NCBI GenBank assembly: GCA_015680685.1
Contig: MNCI01010871.1
Location: forward strand, 128,240-192,239
DNA from: Gnetum montanum
Lineage: Eukaryota; Streptophyta; Gnetopsida; Gnetales; Gnetaceae
Length of the DNA: 64,000 bases
Reading direction: 5' to 3'
This document shows positions 46,821 to 58,499 of this stretch, one piece after another. The notes beneath the pieces were generated by a model. That model was not told the origin of the DNA, did no database searches, and worked only from the letters and a program-made list of their open reading frames with translations. Position 1 is the first letter of the stretch. Every line of letters begins with the position of its first letter. The position numbers and the translations under genes are program-made.

Positions 46821-48539
46821 TTTATCAAAATTTGGAAGAGTGGGACAAGAGACACCAACAAAGAATCCAGAACACCATAGCAGGCATGGCACCAACATTC
46901 CTTGTCGATTCTTGATTAGATGGTGCTTCCTTGGGGTTGAGAGTGCTATAGGTAATGGTATATTGAAGGTAATGGATGTAAGGAAATGGCTTGGGATATT
47001 AAGGAAGGAGTGAGATGCAAGTGGTGTATCATGCTGCAAGATGTAGAGTTAGCATGGCTAACCATGATCATGGCACTAGGATGGCTTGTTACCGAAATGG
47101 CAACCTCTCATTGGAATGCTTGTGAAAGAGCCATTGTCCATAGCACTAGGATGGCTTACCCTTAACATGTTGACCTCTTGTTAGAGTTCTTATGAGAAGG
47201 TTAATGAAAATTTAGGGTTGGATTGATTGCAAGATTGTAGCTTTGCTAAATTTTGATTGGGGACATGTTTTATCCTTTCTTGACTTTTTGCTTTTTTTTT
47301 TTGAGTTTTATGCTTTTCTTTTACTTTTTGATTTTTTTCTTTGTGAAATGCTAGCTATAATATGCTTATCATCAAGTGGACTATGTGCCACTCAATGGGC
47401 TTTACTTAGAGGCAACTACATCATGTCTATAGGATAGGTGTTTCCTCCCAGGGATGAGTTGAGTTACATCCACTTAGATTTTGACTAGCCCACAGAGGCT
47501 TCCCATGGGACTAGTTGCATTACATATGTCATGGGTTCTGTGGTCAACTGAAAGAAGAGTGTCATGTGCATAGAAGAAGCTTGTAGGAAAGGTGAGGAAA
47601 TGCGAGGTAAAGGAGTAAATGCAAGTAGGTTATAGTGGGGTAATAGGGATGTGTAGTCTTGAGTGGCTTGGCAAGTCCAACCAAGCATATTAGAGCAATG
47701 TGGTGACTTGCTGCTATGATGAAATGTGCCTCTAAATGACCACCTTTGGGGATTCTTCATATAAACACAATGCAAAGAAAACAAGAAAATAACCACACAA
47801 CATGGGATAAGAGAAATCTACTGGTTGCAAGGGCATCACAAGTGTCATGAGTGTTAGACTAGTTTCAGAGATTGCAATGCCAAAGCAGGAAGGCTAGTGT
47901 GGGTGCTAAAGCTAGAAGGCTACAAAAGCTTCAGCAACCACATCAAAAATGAGCACCTCAAGTAGGCCAACAAGGAAACCAAGGGTGATGGTGATGTAGG
48001 TGCTTGAGACTCCACACCAAAGATAGGAGCTTGCAAATTCAACAAAATGGTGGAGAGCCAGGATGTTGAATGTCCTTCCAAGCCAAGGTAATGATGAAAG
48101 CTAGAGGATGGTAGTAAAGTGGCTAGGCCACAATATTGCTAGGACTCTAGTGGATGGTGTTGATGATGAGAGGTCCAACCAATAATGAAGTACCCAAGGC
48201 TAGTAATGCTGTTAGTGTGGCTTAGGAGTGGTACTACTGGTGATGATGGTGGAAGCTTTGGAAGGTCAGCAAAATACCCAAGGGCATCTTTGGAGGATCA
48301 GCAAAAAGCCAAGGGTAGTGACATTGCAAATGTTCTAGAGGTCTCTCTTGATGACATTAACTCTATTTTGGAACTACAACATCCCATTCCACCCTACCCA
48401 AGAGGGGTGGATAGATGATGAAGGATTAGAAGTATTCGCGCTTGCTTGTTCTCAAAACTGTGCATGTTGAGCCATGCATGCTGAACTACGAACCCAATTT
48501 AAGGTCTTGGTAGACTACATGTTGTGTTAGGCTCTATGC
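46821..48539 (-). mobile_element. Element D 3' non-coding region
   Basis: Lies between integrase and LTR. The first 110 bases match element E's 3' region. Short ORFs on both strands (for example minus 47,485-47,796) show no domain. Confidence 0.5.
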
Positions 48540-49720
48540 CAATTTAATGTCATAACGGACGCTTGCTTACCTTGGTTTGTCATTGATGTGGCATTTCATA
48601 CTAGGCATAGTACAACTTCTAGTACGAATGGTTGATCGAATTAGTAGACTCATTGCCATCTAGGTTAGCAAGCTTGAATGCTCCATTGCCATAGGCCTTG
48701 GTGACAAAGAAGGGTCCTTCCTAATTGGTTGAGAATTTATCTATGGGTTTGTGAATGGCCTTGAGGACTAAGTGCCCCCTCTTGATTCGGTGTTGATGCT
48801 GATTGTTGCAATGCTTTTGCCATTGCTTTTCTTAGTACCATTCGATGTGGTTAAGCATCTACATGCACTCCTCCTCTATAGAGTCAAGATTAATGATTCT
48901 CAACTTGTTGTTCTGAGCCTTATCAATGAAGCTCGAGAGGATCACATTGAGTGATGGGACCTATAATTCAAGAGGAAAAATTGCTTCAGATCCATACACA
49001 AGGCTATATGGTGTCTTACCTGTTGTTGCTTTACGTGTTGTGCCATAGGCCCATAGTGCGTAGACTAGCTGCTCATGCCATCGTCATTTGTTGCTGCTAA
49101 GCATATTCTTCAAAAAGTTGACAATGACCATGTTTGTAGCCTCTGCTTAGCCATTCACCTACTAGTAGTATGACAAGAAAAAGGAATGCTTAATGCCAAG
49201 GTGTTCGTAGAAGACTTTGGTTTCTACATTGCTAAACTGTGGCTCATTATCTATGACTATAGCCATGGGTAGACCAAATTGGGTCACTATGTTGTCAAGG
49301 ATGAATTTGCAAACCTATTGTGATGTTGTTTTCCTAAGGGGAATAGCCTCAACCCACAAAGTATTCAATGACGGTTATGATGAAGCTATGTCTTGTGAAA
49401 GACTTAGTTGTGATAGGTCCTATGATATCCAACCTCCAACATTGGAATGGCCACGTAATCTACATGATGTGCAATTTAGTGGGTGGCATGTGCATTAAGA
49501 TGCCATGCCATTGACACACATCACACATCTTGACCTTGAAAATGTAATCATGCTCCATGTAAGGCGAATAGTAGACTAAGCGTTTTATTATCAATGCCAT
49601 TGCCTTGGGTGCTATGTGACCTTTGCACAATCCCTCATGGACTTGATCAACAATTGTTTGTACTTTGTTGTCACTAACACAAGTTAGTAGTATGCCATCA
49701 TAGGATCTGTGACATAGTGT
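48540..49720 (-). pseudogene. Element D integrase
   Basis: N- to C-terminal on minus: zinc-binding HEGLCKGH and CDVC (49,500-49,640) with all four ligands kept, core WPFQCWRLDIIGPITTKSF (first Asp) near 49,430, a frameshifted middle (a 'gataatgagccacagttt' string near 49,240 encodes the D-N-E region), and a C-terminal module with KFSTN and EGPFFVTKAYGNGAFKL near 48,650-48,710 matching GPY/F. Several frameshifts and stops. In the family it inserts the element's DNA. Confidence 0.75.
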
Positions 49721-49840
49721 GTTATCACTGACAAGGACATACTACCATGACCATTTTTGCACTACATCCTTTTGGGCAGTGGTTAAATGTTGTGAAAGCT
49801 CATCTTGTTGAAGGTACACCTTAATGTCATCGTACCATTC

Positions 49841-50350
49841 TTATGCATGAGTTGTGCTTGTTGTGGCTATGGATGTAATGTTAGTTGTTTTTGTAATACA
49901 TTTAGTGCAATCCGTTACTGAGGTGGGCAAGGCATGAAACATGTTAGGTGCAATGCTTAAGGCTAATGTGGCTAATGCATCAGAAATAACATTCTCATTG
50001 TAGGGAATGTGTTGGATATTTGTGGTTGCAAATTGTTTGAGCAAGTGCTTTGCCAAGTCATAGTAAGGCTATGAATGTTGTGCTTTACAAGCATAAACCT
50101 TTGTAACTTGGTTAATGACTAACTATGAATCACCTCAAATTGCTAGGTTTTGAATTCCTAGATCATGGGCTGCTAAGATGCCTCTAAGGAGACCTTTGTA
50201 CTCTATTATGTTGTTGGTGCAAGGAAATGCAAAATGATAAGTGAAGGGTTAGATATTTCAAGAGGGAAACATGATTACAGTAGTAGCACTACCCACTTAA
50301 GAGGTTGAAGCACCATTGAAGTGTAAGAGTATCTCAAAGCTAGCAGGTAC
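49841..50350 (-). pseudogene. Element D second (archaeal-type) RNase H
   Basis: Fragments FEILLHFNGASTS (50,297-50,340; family start L-x-F-D-G-A-S, here Asp to Asn) and LLKQFATTNIQHIPYNENVISDALATLA (about 49,960-50,045; family Q-H-I-P-R-E-x-N-x-x-A-D-A-L-A-x-L-A). Tat-lineage elements carry this extra domain after the ordinary RNase H. It is the main reason to assign D to Tat. Confidence 0.7.
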
Positions 50351-50548
50351 TAAGCTTATGCTGGTAACATGCTCATAAAAAAAATTTGGATCTATCATTG
50401 CTTGGTTGTTTATTAGTGAAGCCATGAGTTGTGTGACTATTGCTTGACCTTTAGTCAATTCTTGTGCTATGTAGTGCAAGTCAAACTCCATAGTTATTAC
50501 TTTCCACTGTGAAATTTGACTACTTTGATAAATGTTTGTAGTGATTGC

Positions 50549-50880
50549 TCAGAGTACATTGCTTTTGTAGATGATGCTTACTTGACTATGGAAAAGATAG
50601 TGCCTCCACTTCTTAAGTGCAAAGACTAAGGTGAGGAAATTCTTTTCCACATCATTGTATTTTGCTTCACGGGCCATCAACACATAGCTTAGGTAGTATA
50701 CAAGGACCTTTGAGCCATCGTCTCGCTTTTGGCAAAGCAAAGAGGCAATGGATATGTTGGAGGTTGCAAGGTAGATGTAAAATGGTTTATCTTCTTGTAG
50801 AGGGTAGACTGTAGAAAGTTGAGCCAGCTCCTATTTAAGGTTATCAAATGCCTCTTGGCATTGAGCAGTCTACTCAAAGT
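50549..50880 (-). pseudogene. Element D RNase H
   Basis: VYYLSYVLMAREAKYNDVEKNFLTLVFALKKWRHYLF (50,600-50,700, in two frames) corresponds to the gypsy RNase H block Y-x-S-R-x-L-x2-A-E-x-x-Y-x3-E-K-x2-L-A-L-V-x-A-x-x-K-x-R-x-Y. Directly downstream of RT. Confidence 0.7.
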
Positions 50881-51900
50881 GAACTCGCTTTTTGAGCAGA
50901 TGTTGCATTGGCTGCAACTTGTTAGTCAACTGTGCGATAAACCTACAAATGAATTGCAATTTGTCTTATAACCCATGTAGCTCCTTAAGGTTAGTTGGTG
51001 GTGGTAAGTTAATAATGACGTTAATCTTATTTGGGTCTACGCATATGCTTTCTTTTGATACTATGAAACCTAGCATGCAACTCGTCTTAACTTCAAAGAC
51101 ACACTTCTTAGGATTCAATCTAAGATCATGTCTTAGATTGTGTACGTGGTCTAAGTCAACTGCATGGTTGTGTGCCATTTTGGGCATAACTGCTATGTCA
51201 TCAATGTAGTCATTAAGTAAATCCAATAAGTAATCACTAAAAATGTACATCATGATGTGTTGATAGGTTGCTCTTGAATTCTTTAGTCCAAAAGGCATCA
51301 TTGTATAGCAAAATGTATCCTAAGGGGTCATGAAGGTAGTACTAAGTTGGTGCTCTAGGTTGATCTGAATCTGGTTGTAATTACAGAACCTGTCCATAAA
51401 GAACAACAAGACATTACTAGCCATAGTATTAGCTAGTTGATCAATACAAGGTAGTGGGAAATTGTCTTTAATAATTACCTTGTTTAGGTCCTGAAAGTCT
51501 ATGCAAATATGTATGCTTCTATTTTTCTTGGGTACAACCATGATGTTGGATACCTAGTCTACGTAGTCAACTACCCAGATGAAACCAACTTTGTAAAGCT
51601 TGGTGATTTCATCATTGACTACCAACATCACCTCAAGCCTAACCTTACGGGCTTTCTACTTAACTAGTTTTATGCAAGGATCAAGGATTATATTATGCTA
51701 CACTATGCAAGGATCTAGGCCTAACATGTCTTTGTAAGACCATGCAAATGCCTTGATGTTTTTGTTGAATACCTTGATGATGTTCTAGGTGTTTTGAGGC
51801 TCTAACAAGGAACTAAGTTTTAGTGTTTTTGCCTTGCCATCAAGTGTCATTATAGGGACTTCAACGAGGGGATCCTCAGTGTTGTTACCTGCCTCTAGAT
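50881..51900 (-). pseudogene. Element D reverse transcriptase
   Basis: On minus: KAFAWSYKDMLGLDP (about 51,720), VVPKKNRSIHICIDFQDLNK (51,475-51,540), DNFPLPCIDQLANTMA, LLFFMDRFCNYNQIQI, TTFMTP, then MMPFGLKNSRATYQHIM (51,251-51,301), DYIDDIAVM (catalytic YIDD, about 51,190), LRLNPKKCVFEV, MLGFIVSKESICVDPNKI and INLPPPTNLKEL. Nearly all core motifs are readable, making this the best preserved pol part on the minus strand. A stop separates the blocks near 51,305. Confidence 0.85.
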
Positions 51901-53640
51901 CTAGAGCTTTAACTAGATGGTCTAGCTAATCTAGCTGTGCCTCTATAGATGCTATATATTCATCATAGGCTCTAGGCTCAAGGTCTAGGCATTTAATATC
52001 AATGCATCATGTGAGGTCACCATGAGGCCTGGTAACAACTAGAGGGAGAGCAACATGATGCATTTAAGTGAATGTAAGCACTTCGAGCTCATCAACATGG
52101 ATGAGGGAGAGCAAGCACTAATACATCTACCTCAGGAATGTGTGGAGGAATGGAGGAAGCCACTGTCTACCATGTACCCTACTAGGCTTCACCCTTTGGA
52201 TAATTTTTTTGGTTTGTATTTTCTTTCACCTTGCTTTGGGGTTTAGGGCTTGGGGTGGCCTGCCTTAGTAGGGACCAATGTTGCCATGGCCATAATGGTC
52301 ACCACAGTTAGGAATAGAGGGCACATTCATGGGAAGAAGGGTCTTGCTTTGTGTGTTTCTCTTTTTTCTTATGTGGCTTCACATGACTAGGACATGACTA
52401 AGGAGCATGCCTCTTGCTTGTGATGGTGGTAGGGTATGGTTGTGCTTGGGAGAAAGGGTTTCATTCTTGGTGCTTTTGCTTTTTGAGTAGGTTTCCATGG
52501 CTGCATGGGACATGGGGGAAAGGGAAAAAATGAGGGTTTTGTGACCATGACCAAGGTAGCCATGACCTAGGAGTGAGGGGTTATGGAACCCCCTTGTTCT
52601 TTTTTTTTTTGTGACTGCGTGAGTGGAGGAATTGGGGTTTGGCGATGGTCCTAGGGTTGATGAAAAGAAAAAGGAGGCTCACATGGCACATGGTCCTAAG
52701 GAATAGAGATTTTTTTTGGTGTTCCCCATGGGCCTGAGTCCAAGGTAGGGCAAATGTCACAACCATGAGGGTGGTGGCCATAGTGGGAAAGTAAGGGGGC
52801 AAGAAGACCAATGATAGGCCACGACCATGATGAGCACCTTAGCACACGCTATTAGGGCATAATAGAGTTAGGTGCCACCATGTAGGCGGTATGGTGCTTA
52901 GGGAGAGGGTGTAGTGTAGCGATGGGAGTGGTAGTTAGTTATTTTTTTTATTTTTAAAAATTTTTCTTTGGGAATTTTGGGGCTACACTTCCAACTTTTA
53001 GAATTTTTTTTTGTTGATTTTTCATGTGTTGTAGCCAATAGTTGGAAAAAAGTTGATGATTTTTGGGGGCTATGCTCTTTGGGGAGCATAACTAACATAG
53101 AATTTTTTTGATGTTTATCTAGGTTATGACCTTGGGGAGGGGTAACCTAGGATTAGAATTTTTCATGAACACCATGGGCTACACTGCTTGGAATTAGAGA
53201 AAATCTGAAAATTTGCTATGTGTAAAATTGAAAAATTTGGTAAGTGTGAAAATAAAATGTTAAATGTGAGAATGCTAAGTGTAAGAAGGAAAAGTGTTAG
53301 AATGCCACATATGAAACAAAATGCAAAGTGTACCAGAGCTTTGCCAAAATGCTAAACTTGTAAACTGAACATGCTAAATTGGTAAAACATGTGAACTGCA
53401 TCAATGTAAACATGCATATGTGAAGCAAAATATTAATGCTATGTTAATGCTATGCCCTAGTGAGCACTAGGTACATCAAATGTATGTACTAATGTCCTAT
53501 GCCCATAGGGCCTGTAGGGAACCCTAAGGATATATTTCCTGCTAAGTTATGCTACCCTATTTTAGCTTTGCTAATTTTGTTAAGTGTAATTTAATGTATT
53601 TTATGCATCCAATGTATACTAATGCTTTTTGTTTTTTTGC
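51901..53640. mobile_element. Element D, stretch between RT and the opposite-strand gene relic
   Basis: Contains T-rich and G-rich low-complexity DNA (52,250-52,830) and, at 52,970-53,190, words like those of the D LTR palindromes ('gggctacac', 'ctatgctctttggggagcata'). Nothing codes convincingly. Confidence 0.35.
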
Positions 53641-53648
53641 TTTTGTAG

Positions 53649-56600
53649 TTGCAGATTATTATTGAAGCCAATCCTCATCATGGTGGAGCTTGTTGGCATC
53701 CTCTACTGTATGAGTGTGCTTGTTTCGAACACATTCATGTTGGACACGTAGTTGGATCACTAGGTTGTATGGTTTTGACCAGGAGCATGCAAGTTTATGG
53801 AATTCCTACTCTAATACTTCAGCATGATGATGTGGTTACACTTAGCAGTGGAAGCTGATAGTGTCATCACGAAGACATTACTGCCTAGGGAAAATCAGAG
53901 CATTTTGAGGTTCATGTATGATGAGCCCACTACAAGTTATGGTGAAGCTAGGTGTTTAGGTTGAGGCCCTAGGGGCATTATGCCTTTATCTAGGATCTAG
54001 TAGATGCTAGAATTCAGTTGTTATAGCAAGAGAAAAACTCTCTTTGTTACTCAATGCATGAATACCTTATTTAAAAACTCACCTGGGATGGTGTACAACG
54101 CAAAAGGGTAAGTGTTTTTGTGATTTTTGGCTCTTCTTTTTTTTTTGGCCATTATCTTGTATTAAGATGCTAACTACTCATGTTCATTGCTAGGTTTAGC
54201 ATTGATGAGCATGACCTACATGATGAGGAGGGGGCTGTAAACTTGACTTGCATTGCCTTATAAGAATTTTCATCTTGCAAGAGCATTCGTGCGAGGGTGA
54301 TTAGGTAGATTGGATCCAACTTGGTAGAGTACCCTCTTTAGTATTCGAAAGCCTATGAGAGGTATCAAACCTATGACTAGTTGGATGCAGAGTGGATGGA
54401 TGGTGTACCTAGCATCAAGGAGGCATCAGTTCCATCACCACCATCATTCACACCTTTATTCTTACATAAACATTTTATCATTTTGCTCTTGTGCATTTGC
54501 TACTTTACCTTTTTGGTGGATGCTAATGTTGTTTTTGCCTGCATTGCAGCTATAGTTGCTTTAGGAGAGGTCACAGTGGTTACTACAAGCTACACTAAGG
54601 CACCCTTATCATGAACTATGGTGATGTTGAGGGTGCGCAACATTGGTTGTGCCACTAGGCCCTAGCAGAGTTGACTAGTAGGCTTACATGGGCTAGGCTG
54701 ATGGACCTCTTCTTGGCCCTTATTTTAGGCATTTCAGTGGCTAAAATGTTTGCTATTATTGATTCCTTCAACAACGATGCTAATCACTTTGTTACAAGGG
54801 TATGTGGTGTGAGGGTTGCTTGTGACCTTACTGATGACTTCTTTGCAAACCTCTTTGGCCTTCCCTCTGATGGCCCACTAGTCATTGATAAGACCAACAG
54901 AGAGGTGGACCACTAAGGTGATGTTGAGGAGTGGCTAGAAATCTCTTGATCTTGCAAAGGCATACTCGTTAAGAATGTGTAGGTGCTTGTGGTCCATGAG
55001 CTTTACCCTTTCTTCTGTGCCCATGCATTTTTAAAGCTACTCTTCCAAAGGAAAATCCTTGGGGTGGAGTAGGTTTGAGTGATGAGGGATGTGTTGGAGG
55101 AGGGCATAAGGTGAAATTAGGCCTCTCACATTTCCAGTGGCCTATATGTCGAGGTCATCAAGTTGTGCCACAACCTCTAGGTGAGGTCGCATGTATAGTT
55201 CGCATTCTTTGTAGGATGCTTGTGAAGATTTGCAGAGTCTCTTATGGTTCATGAGGATGGGTGATGGGTGGTGCAAGATTGCACATAGCTCTCAAAGACA
55301 TAGATCAAGCACCTATTTGCTATCACATGAGCATAAGATCCTCTAGAGGTAATTAGTGAGTTATTTTCTATAATGAAAAAAGGTTACTTGGGGCGACCTC
55401 ACTAGTTGCATGATAGTGTAGGTGAAGCCCCACTAGTTGGTATTGGGAACATGGCTAGGGTGGGGCATTACATTGCCAAGATGGTAGGACCATCTAAAGT
55501 AAAGATCAAGAGGCCACTTCTAGTAGAGGAGCCTACATGGAAGGTTGAAAAGGTGGGTGATAGGAAGATCCACTTGAAGTTTCATGACTTGTGCACATAT
55601 GTTGTAGGTTAGTGCAAGTTATTGGATGCATCTTTTGCATTTTGTGTATTTATGTATTTATGTTTTTTATGCTATGCTGTATTATGCTAAGTTGTTATGC
55701 TAAGTGTTAAAATGTTAATCTTGACATGTGTGTGAATTATTGGAATTAGGTGAGAGGGCTGCTAGAGCAATGGTAGAGGTAATAGTAGAGGAGGTCCCTC
55801 CTCAAACTAAGGAGGGAGAGGCATAGGAGGAGGAGCTGTGAGAGGCTATAGAAGTCCTCTAACAGTTGGAGGAGGAGAGACTACTTCACCCCAATGGGGG
55901 TGATTTTGATAGCCTCTTTAATGATGTGTAGTTGGGTGATCCCCTCGCTCTTACACCTATGGGTTTGCTAGGTAAGTGTTTTGAGTTGCCATCTATTATT
56001 TCTCTCTTTTTGCTCTTGCATATTTGGCTTTTTGATTGTTACTAAATGTGTTATTACATTGTAGCCATAAAAGTACCTAATAGTAGTCCAGTGTCCACCT
56101 CTACCTATTGCATGGAGGCATGGGTAGAGGCACTCAATAAAGTCACCTCCATGGAAGGTTTAATTGAGGACATGGTGGCCCACATGCAGTAGGTGGATCT
56201 GGAGCTTGGTATGCTTGTGATGTTTCTTTGCTTGCCTTGATTTACTAATTTGAAACTTAGCCTATGGATAATGTTGTTTTTCTTGTTATATGGCAATAGG
56301 TATTGACTTTGGCTATGAGCACGTGATGTAGCTATTAGAGGTTGAAATCCTCCAACGCTTAGAGGAGGGCCTTGATAGATTGCCTCTAGAGACGGATGTG
56401 GAACCCCCTTAGGTTAGTTGTTTCTTTGTTATTTTTTGCTTTGTATGTTAGTTTTGCATGTAGGCCATTCGTTAACTAGTTTACTATTTTGTGTTTCTTT
56501 GAGTAGGCACCAAGCAATGTTGCAGGCCCCAATAGAGTGGTAGAGGAATAGGAAGGGGAGCCTTAACCCCCACCAAACACCACTAGCTAAGCAGTCTTGA
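53649..56600 (+). pseudogene. Multi-exon gene relic antisense to element D
   Basis: Plus-strand coding-like pieces alternate with short intron-like stretches whose borders read GT...AG: about 54,108-54,193, 55,608-55,749, 55,972-56,064, 56,209-56,299 and 56,413-56,506 (86-142 bp). An AG acceptor after a T-rich run precedes 53,655. Open pieces include 53,649-53,858, 54,671-54,916 and 55,406-55,612. The second has CGVRVACDLTDDFFANLFGLP, resembling the 'V-R-G...I...G-L-P' pattern of plant retrotransposon-linked accessory proteins; that likeness is from recall. Stops break it. Tat elements are known to carry extra ORFs in either orientation, so a captured or lineage-specific ORF fits. Confidence 0.5.
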
Positions 56601-56779
56601 TGTAGCCCTGATATTGGGTAATTTTTCATTTTTTGGAAATTTTTCCTATACAATCATGCAATGTATTTTGTTGGTGATTAATGGAGATGTAATAGTAAGC
56701 TATTTTTTTTGCTATGTGGATTGTGTATGATGAAGAGTTTTGCATTTATTTGCTAAGTGTTGCATACCAATAATGTGGT

Positions 56780-57150
56780 GGTTTGATGTGATTAGGCCCT
56801 TTATGGGTCCCATGCCAGTTTAGGGCCATGGTAGGAGGGCCATTGCTAGTTTAAGGCCATTTCAAGCCATGATGATTGCTAGTTTAAGGCTATTTTGGGC
56901 TGCGGATAAAGGGAAAGCATGTTGTCAATCTTAGGCCATGGTGGGTCATAGTGATAGTTTTAGGTCATTTTGGGCAACAAGGTGCCAGTTTAAGGCCTTG
57001 GTAAGTCATATCAATAGTTTTAGGCCATTTTGGGCTATTCCAATGAAAGAAAAAGTGTTGCCATTTTTAGGTCATATTAGGCCATATGCTATGTAAGGCC
57101 TTTTCAGGCCATGATGATGCAAGGAAGGTGGCTAGTTTTAGGCCATATAT
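56780..57150. repeat. 'tagttttaggccatttt' repeats downstream of D protease
   Basis: About eight to ten units with 'agtttaaggccatttt(g/c)' and 'ggccatgatg' words at roughly 35-50 bp spacing. They correspond in place and content to the shorter set at 18,900-19,010 in element E. Confidence 0.8.
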
Positions 57151-57401
57151 ATTTTTTGCAATTTTAAATTTTGTGATTTTTATGTATTTTAGTGTTTTTT
57201 AATGTGTAAGAAAATTGAACAAAAATGCATAAATAAAAGGAATGAATGTGTAATAAAACAAGTGATGTAAAACACAAGCAATCATGCTAAATGTAACTAC
57301 ACAAGCAAAAGGCAAATGAGGCATGCAAGGATTAGGGGTAAGTAGGTACCTAGCATCCATTGTACTAAGGGGATGCCTTAGTCATGTAGTTGCTTCTTAA
57401 C
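57151..57401. other. Element D AT-rich spacer
   Basis: Adenine-rich sequence resembling element E 18,720-18,880 in composition and place. No gene. Confidence 0.35.
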
Positions 57402-57758
57402 CTAATGTGGCTTGGGGGGGGGGGGGGGGGGTTGTTCATAGGGTTTAGGTAGTATGAGGTGATATTTTCCTAGAATTTCGTTGGTGATGATAAAGGGAAA
57501 CTTTGCCCAAAGGGCTTCCTCAAGGAGGTTATCGACTTCTTTTGATTCTTCCAGTGGGTTTGCTAGACCAAGTTGACCCTCATCCTTCATAGGTGACATG
57601 TCATTAAGGAACTCTACCTTCAACCCTTTTTTTGTGTCAAGGTTGTTGATAGTTGGAGGGGATGCATTGTCACCATGTATGATCACTTCTCCACCTTCAT
57701 ATGGAAGGTGGATTTCTTGGTGGATGGGTGAGGAGACTACTATAATTGGGCTAGCCAA
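57402..57758 (-). pseudogene. Element D region after the protease core
   Basis: A 118-codon open stretch on minus, with acidic and Pro-rich parts and no recognised domain. Ends in a run of Pro codons made by the 18-base G run at 57,414-57,431. It probably belongs to the Gag-Pro product linking protease to pol. Confidence 0.5.
57414..57431. repeat. 18-base G homopolymer
   Basis: Uninterrupted G run. Its exact length is unsafe in most sequencing methods, so the reading frame across it is uncertain. Confidence 0.95.
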
Positions 57759-57826
57759 GGCCTTTACAAGATTATATTGAACCTAGGAAGCTCCTCAATG
57801 ATAATGAATTTAGCTGTAGTGGGGAA

Positions 57827-58084
57827 TTAATCCCCTGCCATGAAAGCTATCGTGACGATCCCCCTTAGAATAATGCATGATCCATTAAAGGACTTCAAGC
57901 ATGTTATCTTCATGGGTTTGATTTGGTTGGTGAGATTGAGTTTGTTAACAATTAGGAATTGGATGACTTTAGTTGCCACCCTATCATCGACATGCACCTT
58001 GTGGATCTTGCATTGTCCTACATGGATAGTTATGAACATTGGTGTAGTGGTGACTTGATCCTTTTTAGGGTTAACCTTGATCAC
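57827..58084 (-). pseudogene. Element D protease
   Basis: An 85-codon open stretch with TIHVGQCKIHKVHVDDRVATKV at its core, then NKLNLTNQIKPMKI and ILRGIVTIAF. Aligned with the E protease. The D-(S/T)-G triad is D-D-R here. Confidence 0.65.
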
Positions 58085-58499
58085 CTTGTCACGAAATGCT
58101 AGGGAATTAAGCCCAACTCCTGAGGTGTAGGGGAAAGTATCATAGCATGGATGGCTAGTTCATCTGTTGGCATGTCCTCCTTAACAGGAATGGATGTCAA
58201 CATGTGAACTAATACTTCGCAGTGAGCGGAGGAGGTCATGACCAAGTCATACATGCTCAAGGTTGTGTTTTCTTTTTACTTTAGAGCCTATTTGACTTGT
58301 GACATTGTGTTTAGAAAATCCTTATTACTATTAATTAACTTGTTGGCCTTCATCTCCTCCATGTAGCCTAAGAGAGAAATCTCTTAGGAATCAGTGCTTG
58401 GTTGTTGATTACTTGTAGTGGCATTCTTAGTTGACGTGGCCATGGGAATAGAAGACAAGGGAAGGAGCTTAGGTAGACCTAGGTCCATGCATTTCCTAA

